Positions 15,424-25,172 are shown, counted from the first letter of the stretch. The stretch: DNA of 64,000 bases from Paenibacillus sp. Soil522 (GCF_001428245.1 NZ_LMRV01000024.1:63507-127506); one strand, 5' to 3'. Made by a program: numbers and translations. Notes: generated by a model not told the origin, from the sequence alone.

Positions 15424-16767
15424 ATGGAACAGAAACGGATACAATGGTTTGCAAGCACAGAAACCGAGCTTTGGACCGAGAAGCATATAGAGGAAGCGGA
15501 TAGCGGAAATGCTAATTTAGCGTTTACGAACGAGAGGTTTCAACCATTAGAAGGATTTGGGGGCTGCTTTAACGAGCTTGGCTACGTTGCCCTTCAACAT
15601 TTGCCTGAAGAAGAACGGAGCAGTGTTATGCATGCGCTATTTCATCCGGAAGGCGAGCATAAATTCAGCATTTGCAGACTTCCGATCGGTGCGAGCGACT
15701 ATGCGCTGGAATGGTACAGCTTGAACGAAACAGACGGAGATTTGAATATGGAGCATTTTTCGATCGCCCGCGATCAAAAATATCTGATTCCTTATATTAA
15801 AGAAGCGCTGCAGCTCAATCCCGATTTAAAGCTGTTCGCTTCTCCTTGGAGCCCTCCGACATGGATGAAATTTCCGAAGTCGTACAATTACGGCACGCTG
15901 CGCTGGGAAAAGGAAATTTTGGAGGCGTACGCGCTTTATTTCGTAAAGTTTGTTGAAGCGTATAAGGCGGAAGGCATTACGATTCATCAGGTTCACGTTC
16001 AAAACGAGGTTGTCGCAGATCAAAAATTTCCTTCCTGCGTTTGGACGGGTGAGCAGCTCCGCGAATTTATCCGCGATTATTTAGGTCCGGCCTTTGAGAA
16101 GTATGGCCTTGATACGGAAATATGGCTGGGCACGATCAATGCTCCTGAGGCTTGGGATGAATGGATCAAGAAGAAAGCGACAGATTTTGATGCTTATGCG
16201 AATACGGTGCTTAGTGATCCGGAAGCTTACAAATATGTAAAGGGCGTAGGCTATCAATGGGCAGGAAAGCATGCCATACAGCGCACGGTTCAAAGCTATC
16301 CGGAGCTTCGTTACATGCAAACGGAGAATGAATGCGGTGACGGCGAGAACACTTGGTTCTATGCGAGGTATGTATTTAATCTTTATCAGCATTATTTCAC
16401 AAACGGCGTGAATGCCTACATCTACTGGAATATGGTGCTTGAGCCAAAGGGCAGAAGCACATGGGGCTGGGAGCAAAATGCGATGCTTACGGTCGACAAG
16501 GAGAAGCGAGCTGCAACGCGCAATCCGGAATTTTATGTGATGAAGCATTTTGCCCATTTTACATCGCCAAATGACAGAAGAGTTGGGCTTAAGGGGCCAT
16601 TGGCCGGCAATGCGGTCGCCTTCGAGAAGCCGGACGGCACCCGTATTATTGTTCTCACGAATCCGTTTAAGGATACCAGGGAGCTGCGCTTGTCCATCGA
16701 CTCCAAGCAACAGCTGTTCCGGCTTGAACCAGAATCCTTTCATACGATCATCATTCCTCGCGGATGA
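15424..16767 (+). CDS. Glycoside hydrolase family 30 enzyme
   Basis: A 447-residue GH30 protein with no signal peptide, so cytoplasmic. It starts its fold with FQPLEGFGGCFNELG, has the FASPWSPPTWMK motif, the acid/base Glu in VHVQNEVV and the nucleophile Glu in MQTENECGDG, then a small beta-sandwich tail. GH30 members are glucosylceramidase-like beta-glucosidases, beta-1,6-glucanases or related; the exact linkage cannot be told. ATG 15424 is the best start, though AAGGAG is 14 bases away. It has its own promoter and terminator, and its promoter resembles that of the ABC importer operon downstream. Confidence 0.88.
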   Translation: MEQKRIQWFASTETELWTEKHIEEADSGNANLAFTNERFQPLEGFGGCFNELGYVALQHLPEEERSSVMHALFHPEGEHKFSICRLPIGASDYALEWYSLNETDGDLNMEHFSIARDQKYLIPYIKEALQLNPDLKLFASPWSPPTWMKFPKSYNYGTLRWEKEILEAYALYFVKFVEAYKAEGITIHQVHVQNEVVADQKFPSCVWTGEQLREFIRDYLGPAFEKYGLDTEIWLGTINAPEAWDEWIKKKATDFDAYANTVLSDPEAYKYVKGVGYQWAGKHAIQRTVQSYPELRYMQTENECGDGENTWFYARYVFNLYQHYFTNGVNAYIYWNMVLEPKGRSTWGWEQNAMLTVDKEKRAATRNPEFYVMKHFAHFTSPNDRRVGLKGPLAGNAVAFEKPDGTRIIVLTNPFKDTRELRLSIDSKQQLFRLEPESFHTIIIPRG

Positions 16768-16780
16768 CGAAAGCATACGG

Positions 16781-16816
16781 ACTAACGCCAGCATTTTCAC
16801 GGGGCGTTAGTTTTTT
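16781..16816 (+). terminator. Terminator after GH30 gene
   Basis: ACTAACGCC (16781-16789) and GGCGTTAGT (16803-16811) form a 9-bp stem followed by TTTTTT. Confidence 0.8.
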
Positions 16817-16892
16817 GCTCAGATAAAAGCTTTTATCCTACGGAATCGGTTAAGCTATGGACATGAGAAGAAACGGGAGGTGAAGTGTATCC

Positions 16893-18674
16893 ATGTTTGC
16901 CAAGCTTTCGCGCATGCTGACGGATCCCTTCCGGCGCAGCATTCGCAATAAATTGATTTTTACGATGATCATATTGTCCGTCATCCCGATCATCGCGGTC
17001 ACTTTGCTGGCTGCCGAAAATAACCGGAAGTCGATGGAAGCGGAAGTGATCGGCACTAACTTATCCAATATGAAGTGGACGGGCATTCATCTGGGGGAGC
17101 AATTCGCCCAATTAAACAATCTCATTTACACCGTGCTTATTAGTCCGCATCTAAGCGATTATTTGGCAAGTACAGAGGGGGCTTCGATCTACAACCAGTT
17201 CGCAGCGCAAAAAAACATCTTGGACACGCTGAACAATTTGTTTTATTCCGCGGGCAACCACGTCATCGGCGTGGAGCTCTACCTGAAGGAGCCGGGCAAA
17301 TTGTTCACGATTAACGCTTCTCAAAATGATCTTGAATCCTCGCCGGTCATTCCATCCCCCTATAAGCAGCTATTCGAGCAAAATAAGGATTTTGTCATCC
17401 GGTTGACGGGCGCGGAGAATGGCGAATTCCAGCTCATCCGCAGCATCAACCGCTTTGAAAACCGCGAAAAGCTTGGCGGGATTTCATTGGTCATCCGGTG
17501 GTCGATGCTCGATCAGACGCTTGATCTGATCGGCCGCGGCGAGGAGCATAAGGTGCTCATTGCGGGGGAGGACGGGAATATTTTGTATCAGCCATTCGGC
17601 GATAAGCCGTCGCAGGAGCTTATGCTTCGAGTCAAGCAGACTGACGATGGACAAGGCTACTTCCGGACACCGGAGGAATATGTCTTCTACAATACGATTG
17701 ACCCGGTCGGCTTGAAGCTCGTTACGATCGTTCCGACCAGCTTTATTAATAAGAGCGCACAGTCTACGATGCATTTCGGCCTTATTGTAGGCGGCATATC
17801 CGTTGTTGTATCGATAGTAATCGCCTTTTTGCTTGCATGGCGCACCGCGACGCCCATCGTCAACCTTGCAAGATCGATGCAAGGGCTTGGCATCATCAAA
17901 GAAACCGAGCTGCCGCAGAGCAGGCGCGTGGACGAGATCGGCCTGCTCGAAACGAAGCTGTACAACATGTCATATCGCATAAGAGAGCATATTAAAACGG
18001 AATACAGCATGAATCTCGAGAAGAAGACGGCGGAGCTCAAGGCGCTGCAAGCGCAAATTAACCCGCATTTTTTGCAAAATACGCTTCAAATGATCGGCAG
18101 CATGCTGTTTACGAAAAAGCCGGCCGAAAGCTATGAAATTATTCGTTCGCTTAGCGATATGTTTCGTTACGTCATCCGGGATCCGGATGATCTCGCAACT
18201 TTAAAAACGGAAATCGAGCATTTAAACAATTATATGCTTATACAGAAGCAGCGTTTTTCATCCCGGCTTAGCTACACGACCGATATCGACGAGTCGGCTA
18301 TGCGCTGCGCTATTCCGAAGCTGACGCTGCAGCCGATCGTGGAAAATGCCTTTTTCCATGGATTGGAAAACAAAACAGGCGACTGGCAGCTTAATATATC
18401 CGTAGAACGCGAGCCAAATACGGTTCGCATCCGAATTCGCGATAATGGCATAGGGATACGTAACGATAAACTGGCCGAGCTTCGCAAGCGGATAACGAAT
18501 CAAAGCGGACAAGTATGGACGCAAGGCGATCGGATCGGGATTCAAAATGTGGCCTCGCGCATTTATATGCATTTTGGCCCGTCGTATGGGATAGCGATTG
18601 ATAGCGAGCCAGGCGCAGGCACGACGGTAACAGTCACCGTTCCGATAGAATCAAGGGGGGAGCAGCATGATTAA
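16893..18674 (+). CDS. YesM-like sensor histidine kinase
   Basis: 593 residues. A helix near residue 20-40 (LIFTMIILSVIPIIAVTLLA), an extracellular sensing domain to about 290, a second helix (FGLIVGGISVVVSIVIAFLL), a HAMP region, then the His_kinase domain with QINPHFLQNTLQMIG (phospho-acceptor His) and a HATPase with QPIVENAFFHGLE and DNGIGI. This is the LytS/YesM class that senses sugars outside the cell. GGGAGGTGA precedes ATG 16893. It overlaps the regulator gene by 8 bases. With the ABC importer and two glycosidases nearby, it probably responds to the imported oligosaccharide. Confidence 0.93.
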   Translation: MFAKLSRMLTDPFRRSIRNKLIFTMIILSVIPIIAVTLLAAENNRKSMEAEVIGTNLSNMKWTGIHLGEQFAQLNNLIYTVLISPHLSDYLASTEGASIYNQFAAQKNILDTLNNLFYSAGNHVIGVELYLKEPGKLFTINASQNDLESSPVIPSPYKQLFEQNKDFVIRLTGAENGEFQLIRSINRFENREKLGGISLVIRWSMLDQTLDLIGRGEEHKVLIAGEDGNILYQPFGDKPSQELMLRVKQTDDGQGYFRTPEEYVFYNTIDPVGLKLVTIVPTSFINKSAQSTMHFGLIVGGISVVVSIVIAFLLAWRTATPIVNLARSMQGLGIIKETELPQSRRVDEIGLLETKLYNMSYRIREHIKTEYSMNLEKKTAELKALQAQINPHFLQNTLQMIGSMLFTKKPAESYEIIRSLSDMFRYVIRDPDDLATLKTEIEHLNNYMLIQKQRFSSRLSYTTDIDESAMRCAIPKLTLQPIVENAFFHGLENKTGDWQLNISVEREPNTVRIRIRDNGIGIRNDKLAELRKRITNQSGQVWTQGDRIGIQNVASRIYMHFGPSYGIAIDSEPGAGTTVTVTVPIESRGEQHD

Positions 18675-19728
18675 AGTGTTAATTGTCGATGATGAGAGCT
18701 GGACAAGGGACATCATCAGGGCATTCGGAGAATGGGAGAGGCTCGGAATGGAAATCGTCGGCGAAGCTGCGGACGGCGAGGAGGCGCTGCGCATGATCGG
18801 GCAATTGCAGCCGCAAATTGTCATTACGGACATGCGGATGCCAGGAACGGACGGCGTGAAGCTGCTTCAATTGCTGAATGACCGGCATCCGGACATTAAG
18901 GCTATCGTCGTCAGCGGCTATGATGACTTTCAATATGCGAAGCATGCGCTTCGGTATAAAGCGGTCGATTATTTGCTTAAGCCGGTTGATCCGAAGGAGC
19001 TGAACGCGGCGCTGCAAAATTGCAAGAGCGGGCTGGAAGCAGATCAAGCGGAACGCAGCCCATTATCGCTGGATCTTGATATTTCCTATTCGATAACGAG
19101 CTATAAGCAATTGCTTAAGTCCCATTTCAATGAGCTGAACAAAGAAGGCGCAGCGGCAACGCTCGGCCATATGATGGAGGAGCTTGAGCGGAACGGGATT
19201 ACGAAAGCGGCCATGCTTGAGCAGGTCGTTCAGGAATTGCTTCTGCTGCTCAAGGAATTGATGGCTGCCAACTCGCTGGACAGTGAAGGCTTGCATGCTC
19301 CATATGGTAATGAAGTATTAGCGTCCTGTTCGGAAACCGCCATATTTCTCACCCGTCATTATTTGGTTACGTTAGAGCAGCTTATTCAGCAGCGGAAGTT
19401 TAGGAACAAATTGAATTTAGACGAGGTCAGGCTGTACATGGAGAAGCATTATACCGAGCCGGTTACGCTGGAGCAGCTGGCGAGAGCGTTCTTCGTAAGC
19501 AAGGAATATTTAAGCAAAATGTTCAAGCAGGAATACGGCCGCAACGTGACCGATTATTTGCTTCATCTGCGCATGGTGAAAGCGAAGGAGTGGCTGCTTG
19601 ATGAGAGCATTCCGATCAAAGCGATTGCGGAAATGGCCGGCTATGAGGATATCACTTATTTTTATCGCGTATTTAAGAAGCATTTTGGCATTGCACCCGG
19701 TGAAATGAGAAAGAATGCCGAGGTTTAA
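18667..19728 (+). CDS. YesN-like AraC-type response regulator
   Basis: 353 residues: a receiver domain (1-120) with VLIVDDE, the phospho-Asp in VITDMRMPGTDG, and the Lys of DYLLKPVD; then a linker and a C-terminal AraC-type DNA-binding domain (about 250-350, YFVSKEYLSKMFKQ-like and IAEMAGYEDITYFYRVFKK). The start overlaps the kinase gene by 8 bases, so the pair is translationally coupled. It probably binds the paired GTCCAA repeats before the GH30 and ABC promoters, the latter beginning just after its own stop codon. Confidence 0.93.
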   Translation: MIKVLIVDDESWTRDIIRAFGEWERLGMEIVGEAADGEEALRMIGQLQPQIVITDMRMPGTDGVKLLQLLNDRHPDIKAIVVSGYDDFQYAKHALRYKAVDYLLKPVDPKELNAALQNCKSGLEADQAERSPLSLDLDISYSITSYKQLLKSHFNELNKEGAAATLGHMMEELERNGITKAAMLEQVVQELLLLLKELMAANSLDSEGLHAPYGNEVLASCSETAIFLTRHYLVTLEQLIQQRKFRNKLNLDEVRLYMEKHYTEPVTLEQLARAFFVSKEYLSKMFKQEYGRNVTDYLLHLRMVKAKEWLLDESIPIKAIAEMAGYEDITYFYRVFKKHFGIAPGEMRKNAEV

Positions 19729-19732
19729 AATT

Positions 19733-19789
19733 ATCCAAGGAAAGAGTCTAATTCCGTCCAATTAAACGCTTTCATTTTTTAGTTACAAT
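19733..19789 (+). promoter_or_regulatory. ABC operon promoter with the same direct repeat as GH30
   Basis: ATCCAA (19733-19738) and GTCCAA (19756-19761) are 23 bases apart and TACAAT (19784-19789) starts 28 bases after the second repeat, exactly as before the GH30 gene. As there, no -35 box is evident, consistent with dependence on an AraC-type activator. Confidence 0.75.
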
Positions 19790-19803
19790 GAAAGCGTACA
19801 CAA
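19788..19803. promoter_or_regulatory. Candidate CcpA (cre) site
   Basis: ATGAAAGCGTACACAA matches the 16-base cre consensus WTGNNARCGNWWWCAW at 15 of 16 positions. It overlaps the end of the -10 box and the transcription start of the ABC operon, where CcpA binding would repress in the presence of preferred sugars. Confidence 0.6.
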
Positions 19804-19829
19804 TACAAGCTTCTGGGAGGTCAAATTAG

Positions 19830-21122
19830 ATGAAAAAAATGATTAAAGGTTTACTCGTCACCGTGCTTGCGACATCGCTGCTTGCGGGCTGCGGAAGCAA
19901 TGCAAATAAAGCGGAGAGCACGGACAATGCGGCAAGCGGCGGCGAAGCCAAAAGTGTGAACCTTAAAATGTTTATCGCTCAGCCGCGGTTTAAAGAGCAA
20001 TACGATAAATATATTGCGGATTTTGTTGCGAAGGAGAAAGCGGAGAAAAATATCGACGTAACGGTACAGCTCGAAATGCCGACTACCGATAACGCGGCGC
20101 AAATTTTAAAAACGCGTCTGGCATCCAACGACGCACCGGATATATTCTCGCTGCATGCCATCAATGATATTCCTATCTACTACAAAGCGGGCTACTTGGA
20201 GGATTTATCCGATCAGCCTTTTGTGGGCAAGCTTCTGGATAGCGTCAAGCCGTCCGTCACGACTACGGACGGCAAGGTGGTCGCTGTTCCTCTTGAAACA
20301 TTGTCATGGGGCTACTTGTACAACAAAAAAATATTTACGGATCTTGGGCTGACGCCTCCCACGACTTTAACAGAAATGAAAGCGGTTGTTGAGAAGCTGA
20401 AGTCGAATAACGTAACTCCGTTCGTGCTGTCCTACAAGGAATCTTGGATTCCGCAGCTTGTACTGCCGCTGGCGGCAGGCGCGCTCATCAATACGGATAA
20501 TCCCGATTTCATTGAGCGGATGAATAAGGATGAAGGCTCGTTTACTGAAATGAAATCGATGTTTGACATCTTCGATCTCATTAACGCGAACGGAACAGAG
20601 AAAGCGACGGAAGTCGGCGGCGATGACGGCGCTGCAGCGTTTGCGGCCGGCAAAGGCGCGATGTGGCTGCAAGGACCGTGGTATGCGGATACGATTCTGA
20701 AATCTAATCCTGATCTTGATTTTGGCGTAGCGCCGCTGCCGATTAACGATAATCCAAAAGCAACGCTCATTAACCTTAGCGCATCCACTTCTTTAGCATT
20801 ATCGAAAACAACGAAAAACAAAGAAGTGGCGCTTGACTTCATCAACTATGTGCTCGATGATACTGCTTCTAATGCGTTCTTTCAAGCGCTTAAATTTAAT
20901 CCGATCGCAACTGTGCATACGTTCGAAAGCTATCCTTGGGTAAACGATGCAACTGCTTATGTCAAAGAGGGCAAATCGTATCAGGATCCATCTATGCCGC
21001 AGGCTGTAAAGGACGAGGTAGGCAAAGGGCTGCAGGCTTATTATGCCGGTCAAATTTCACAGGATGATGTGCTGAAGGCGCTCGACAAGGCCTGGAAATC
21101 GTTCAATAAAGTAAACAAGTAA
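19830..21122 (+). CDS. Carbohydrate ABC transporter substrate-binding lipoprotein
   Basis: 430 residues with a lipoprotein signal: basic start MKKMIKGL, hydrophobic core, and lipobox LLAGC at about residue 18-22. The rest is an extracellular solute-binding protein family 1 fold (APDIFSLHA, LETLSWGYLYNKKIF, AAFAAGKGAMWLQGPWYA). It captures an oligosaccharide for the two permeases downstream. GGGAGG precedes the ATG. No ATPase gene is in this locus; such importers usually share a general MsmX/UgpC-type ATPase encoded elsewhere. Confidence 0.93.
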   Translation: MKKMIKGLLVTVLATSLLAGCGSNANKAESTDNAASGGEAKSVNLKMFIAQPRFKEQYDKYIADFVAKEKAEKNIDVTVQLEMPTTDNAAQILKTRLASNDAPDIFSLHAINDIPIYYKAGYLEDLSDQPFVGKLLDSVKPSVTTTDGKVVAVPLETLSWGYLYNKKIFTDLGLTPPTTLTEMKAVVEKLKSNNVTPFVLSYKESWIPQLVLPLAAGALINTDNPDFIERMNKDEGSFTEMKSMFDIFDLINANGTEKATEVGGDDGAAAFAAGKGAMWLQGPWYADTILKSNPDLDFGVAPLPINDNPKATLINLSASTSLALSKTTKNKEVALDFINYVLDDTASNAFFQALKFNPIATVHTFESYPWVNDATAYVKEGKSYQDPSMPQAVKDEVGKGLQAYYAGQISQDDVLKALDKAWKSFNKVNK

Positions 21123-21211
21123 GCGACTTTAGTCCGGGATGCAGGGGAGAGGTGATTCCTGCTTCTCCCCATCCCGATTAATAGAGACACATAAGGAGAG
21201 GGGCGGAAACT

Positions 21212-22096
21212 GTGCCGATCAAAAGCTACAAAAAATACATCTCGTTATTTACTTTTGTTGCGCCCGCATTTGTTTTATATGCGATTTTCCTGCTGATACC
21301 AACGCTCGGTGGAATGTTCTACAGCTTTACCGACTGGAACGGCTTGAATACAAACTATGAATTTATTGGCTTAGGCAACTTTGTCGAAGCGCTTAAGGAA
21401 GACCCGGACTTCATCAGTTCAATATTTTTCACTTTGAAATACGTGCTGTTCATGGTCGTTCTGCAAAACGTATTCGCTTTGCTGCTCGCCGTATTTATCG
21501 AATCGCGCGCAAAAAGCAAAGGCTTCTTCCGGACGATTTTCTTTATGCCGAACATGATAAGCACGATCATCAGCGCGTTTATGTGGACGTTCGTATTCGC
21601 TCAGGTGCTGCCGCAGCTCGCCGAGAAGACAGCGCTTACGTTTTTGGATCAAGCATGGATCGGAGATCCGCAAGTTTCCTTCTACTCCATTCTGATCGTC
21701 TCGCTTTGGAATGGCGTCGGCTACATGATGATTATTTATTTGGCCGCGCTGCAGGGCGTTCCGCAAAGCTTAAAGGAAGCTGCTGTCATTGATGGCGCTA
21801 CTGCATTCCAAACGTTCCGCAACGTGACGCTTCCGATGATTACGCATGCGATTACGATTTGCTTCTTCCTGACGCTGAACGGCGCATTTAAAGTATTTGA
21901 GGTTGTATTCGGCTTAACCGGAGGCGGTCCTGGCCGGAGCACGCAGGTTATTACGATGAACATTTACGAAGAAGCGTTCTCGAATAATTTCCGTTACGGT
22001 TATGCCAGCGCAAAATCAGTCATTCTATTCGTAATTATCCTAATATTCACGCTTATCCAAATCCGTGTCATGAAGAAAAGAGAGGTGGAAGCATGA
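21212..22096 (+). CDS. Sugar ABC transporter permease (MalF-like)
   Basis: 294 residues with about six membrane helices and the permease EAA loop EAAVIDGATAFQTFRNVTLP that contacts the ATPase. The start is GTG 21212, with AGGAGAGGGG upstream. It overlaps the second permease by 4 bases. Together they form the membrane channel for the oligosaccharide caught by the preceding lipoprotein. Confidence 0.93.
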   Translation: MPIKSYKKYISLFTFVAPAFVLYAIFLLIPTLGGMFYSFTDWNGLNTNYEFIGLGNFVEALKEDPDFISSIFFTLKYVLFMVVLQNVFALLLAVFIESRAKSKGFFRTIFFMPNMISTIISAFMWTFVFAQVLPQLAEKTALTFLDQAWIGDPQVSFYSILIVSLWNGVGYMMIIYLAALQGVPQSLKEAAVIDGATAFQTFRNVTLPMITHAITICFFLTLNGAFKVFEVVFGLTGGGPGRSTQVITMNIYEEAFSNNFRYGYASAKSVILFVIILIFTLIQIRVMKKREVEA

Positions 22097-22920
22097 GTCA
22101 GAAAAAATCAACCTCCCTGCTTATTACCATTATGCTGTCGACCTTGGCTGCTGTTTCCTTCTTCCCGATTTACTTAGCTGTCATTAACTCGTTTAAAACG
22201 CAAGGCGAAATGTTCCGCTCATTCGTTGCGCTGCCTTCACAGATTCATTTCAGCAACTATGTCGATGCTTTTCGTCAAATTCATTTGCTGAACAGCACGC
22301 TAAACTCGATTATTATCTCCGTGCTGGGTATCGGCGGGATCGTATTTTGCGCCGCATTGGCAGGTTACAAGCTTTCCCGTACGAGCGGCAGGCTAAGCAA
22401 TCTGATCTTCTTCTTATTTATTGCATCGATGCTCGTTCCGTTTCATTCGATTATGATTCCGTTGACTAGAATGGCCAAAGCCTTGTCGGTTCAAGGCAGT
22501 ACGTATGGGCTTGCAATCATATATATCGGATTGGGCGTTAATATGGCGATCTTTCTCTACCATGGCTTCGTGAAATCGATCCCGAGAGAGCTGGAGGAAG
22601 CGGCGCAAATTGATGGCTGTAATGAATACCAAACCTTCTTCAAAATTATTTTTCCGCTGCTTGTGCCGATTACCGTAACGATTGCGATACTTGATTTCCT
22701 TTGGATCTGGAACGATTTCTTGCTGCCGCTGCTAATGCTGACGGATGTGGACAATTACACGCTCATTTTATCTACAAACACCTTGTTCGGCGAGTATAAC
22801 AAAGAGTGGTCGCTCATTTTGGCGGCGCTTGTACTGACGGCGATTCCTGTCATTATTATTTATTCGTTCTTCCAAAAGTTCATTATGCACGGAATTGCGG
22901 AGGGTGCAATAAAGGGCTAA
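22093..22920 (+). CDS. Sugar ABC transporter permease (MalG-like)
   Basis: 275 residues, about six helices, EAA loop EEAAQIDGCNEYQTFFKI. The ATGA start overlaps the first permease's stop. It ends with AEGAIKG, typical of MalG-type proteins. It is followed after 62 bases by the GH42 gene in the same operon. Confidence 0.93.
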   Translation: MSQKKSTSLLITIMLSTLAAVSFFPIYLAVINSFKTQGEMFRSFVALPSQIHFSNYVDAFRQIHLLNSTLNSIIISVLGIGGIVFCAALAGYKLSRTSGRLSNLIFFLFIASMLVPFHSIMIPLTRMAKALSVQGSTYGLAIIYIGLGVNMAIFLYHGFVKSIPRELEEAAQIDGCNEYQTFFKIIFPLLVPITVTIAILDFLWIWNDFLLPLLMLTDVDNYTLILSTNTLFGEYNKEWSLILAALVLTAIPVIIIYSFFQKFIMHGIAEGAIKG

Positions 22921-22982
22921 TGACAATGGTTCTGAATCCGGGCGGATAGAGACTAATCAGCTATAAAGAAGGAGCTTATATC

Positions 22983-24980
22983 ATGAAAAAATTGTTATAC
23001 GGCGTTGCTTATTATGATGAATATATGCCCTGCGAGCGGCTGGAAGAAGATATTCGCATGATGAAGGAAGCGGGGATTAATGTCGTTCGAATCGCGGAAT
23101 CGACCTGGAGCACGCATGAGCCGCAAAACGGCATATTCGATTTCACCTCTGTCGATAAGGTGCTGGATGCCATGCATGGCGCAGGCATCCAGGTGATTGT
23201 CGGGACGCCGACCTATGCGGTTCCCACATGGATGGTGAAGGAGCATCCGGACGTGCTGGCGGTAACTGCGCGCGGACCCAGCAAATACGGGGCGCGCCAA
23301 ATTATGGATATTACGAACCCGGCTTATCTTTTTTATTCGGAGCGCATCATTCGTAAGCTTATTAGCCGTGTAAGCGGACATCCAGCCGTTATCGGGTATC
23401 AGACGGATAACGAGACGAAGCACTACGATACGGCCGGGCCGAATGTTCAGCTGCAGTTCGTCAAATATATGCGGGACACTTATGAATCATTAGACCGCGT
23501 CAACCAGCTGTTCGGACTTGATTATTGGAGCAATCGCATTAACAGCTGGGAGGACTTTCCGTCCATGGTGGGCACGATCAATGGAAGCCTTGGAGCGGAG
23601 TTTGCAAAATTCCAGCGGAAGCTGGTTAACGATTTTTTGGCATGGCAGGTATCTATCGTGAACGAATACAAGCGGCCCGGACAATTCGTGACGCAAAACT
23701 TCGATTTCGAATGGCGCGGTTATTCGTTCGGCGTACAGCCTTCCGTTGATCATTTTGCCGCTTCGGTGCCTTTCGATATTGCGGGCGTCGATATTTATCA
23801 TCCTTCTCAGGACGACTTAACCGGCATTGAAATTTCGTTCGGCGGCGATATGACGCGTTCACTGAAAAACAGCAATTATTTGGTTCTGGAGACGCAAGCG
23901 CAGGCCTTCCCTCATTGGACGCCATACCCCGGACAATTGCGGCTGCAAGCATTCAGCCATCTCGCATCCGGGGCGAATATGGTCGCCTATTGGCACTGGC
24001 ATTCGATTCACAATTCGGCGGAGACATATTGGAAAGGGCTGCTGAGCCATGACTTCAAGCCGAATCCGGTGTATAACGAAGCGAAAACGGTTGGAGCCGA
24101 TTTTGAGAGACTAAGCGATGAGCTTATTAACTTGCGGAAAAACAATCAGGTTGCCGTAATGGTCAGCAACGAGGCATTGTCGGCGATGGAGTGGTTCAAG
24201 CTGCCCGACGGCAAAACGTACAATGACGTCGTTCGTTCCTTGTATGATGAATTGTACAAGCTGAATGCCGAGGTTGATTTTATCCAGCCTTCCCATACTA
24301 ATTTGAATGATTATAAGCTAATCGTCGTTCCTGCGCTTTACGCGGCAGCCGATGATTGCCTGGAGCGGTTAAATGAGTACGTCCGCAGCGGCGGACATGT
24401 TGTCTATTCGTTCAAGAGCGGCTTTGCCGATGAAGTCGTTAAGGTTCGCGCTTCGGAGCAGCCCGGTATTATACATGAGGCATGCGGCATCACTTACAGC
24501 ATGTTCGTATCCCCGTATCGTGTAGGCTTAAAGGGTAAGCTGATTGACGAAGGGACAGAGAGCAGCCGGGTTGAGGCATGGATGGAGCTTATTACTCCAA
24601 CGACAGCTGAAGTGCTTGCTTATTACGATCATTCGCAGTGGGGCGAGTATGCGGCGATTACACGCAACAAATTTGGAAAAGGAACCGCGACCTATATCGG
24701 ATGTATGCCAGGGGCCGGAATTGTCAGACGCGTTCTGAGCGGCGCCCTGCAGGATGCTGGGTTATGGGGCGCAAATCAAGAGCTTACTTTCCCGATTATC
24801 GTGAAATCGGGCCTGAATGCAAATGGAGAACAAATCCGTTATTATTTTAACTATTCGAATGAGCCTGCCGCTTTCATTTATGCGTATCAGGCTGGTACGG
24901 AACTGCTGACGGGCAGCAGCATCGCAAGCGGTCAACAGCTGGAGCTTGCACCTTGGGGCTTTCTTATTATTAAAAAATAG
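22983..24980 (+). CDS. GH42 beta-galactosidase
   Basis: 665 residues with no signal peptide, so it acts on imported sugars. GH42 landmarks: YDEYMPCERLEEDIRMMKEAGINVVRI-type start (first half), the acid/base Glu in YQTDNETKHY, the nucleophile Glu in VLETQAQAFPHW, and a trimerisation domain (FIQPSHTNLNDYKLIVVP region). Family members hydrolyse beta-galactosides, often short plant galacto-oligosaccharides. AAGGAGC precedes the ATG. It ends the ABC operon before a strong terminator, so its substrate is probably what the importer brings in. Confidence 0.92.
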   Translation: MKKLLYGVAYYDEYMPCERLEEDIRMMKEAGINVVRIAESTWSTHEPQNGIFDFTSVDKVLDAMHGAGIQVIVGTPTYAVPTWMVKEHPDVLAVTARGPSKYGARQIMDITNPAYLFYSERIIRKLISRVSGHPAVIGYQTDNETKHYDTAGPNVQLQFVKYMRDTYESLDRVNQLFGLDYWSNRINSWEDFPSMVGTINGSLGAEFAKFQRKLVNDFLAWQVSIVNEYKRPGQFVTQNFDFEWRGYSFGVQPSVDHFAASVPFDIAGVDIYHPSQDDLTGIEISFGGDMTRSLKNSNYLVLETQAQAFPHWTPYPGQLRLQAFSHLASGANMVAYWHWHSIHNSAETYWKGLLSHDFKPNPVYNEAKTVGADFERLSDELINLRKNNQVAVMVSNEALSAMEWFKLPDGKTYNDVVRSLYDELYKLNAEVDFIQPSHTNLNDYKLIVVPALYAAADDCLERLNEYVRSGGHVVYSFKSGFADEVVKVRASEQPGIIHEACGITYSMFVSPYRVGLKGKLIDEGTESSRVEAWMELITPTTAEVLAYYDHSQWGEYAAITRNKFGKGTATYIGCMPGAGIVRRVLSGALQDAGLWGANQELTFPIIVKSGLNANGEQIRYYFNYSNEPAAFIYAYQAGTELLTGSSIASGQQLELAPWGFLIIKK

Positions 24981-24988
24981 ATAAGGCT

Positions 24989-25021
24989 AAGGCTGAAACA
25001 AGCGGGGCTTGTTTCAGCCTT
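24989..25021 (+). terminator. Strong terminator after GH42
   Basis: A 15-bp perfect stem (24989-25003 with 25007-25021) around a GGG loop, followed by ATTTG. Confidence 0.85.
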
Positions 25022-25073
25022 ATTTGTGTATGCTAAAGTGAATGAGCAGGATAACTGTGCGCTGCTCCTGAAC

Positions 25074-25118
25074 TTGACGATACGCAATAACTTATGTATC
25101 ATTACTTACAATAAGTAA
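25074..25118 (+). promoter_or_regulatory. Promoter with TTACTT/AAGTAA operator before monooxygenase
   Basis: TTGACG (25074-25079) and TATCAT (25097-25102) are 17 bases apart. TTACTT (25102-25107) and AAGTAA (25113-25118) form an inverted repeat with 5-base spacer just after the -10 box. HxlR-type repressors bind TACTT...AAGTA sites, so a regulator of that kind encoded elsewhere is plausible. Confidence 0.6.
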
Positions 25119-25172
25119 CTAGAGATTACCTAATCAGACGTTACCCGTCTTTGGATATAATGTAAGAAAGCG

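Noticed and set aside
16081-16800. Minus-strand 239-codon frame
   Set aside because: Antisense to the GH30 gene; no domain features.
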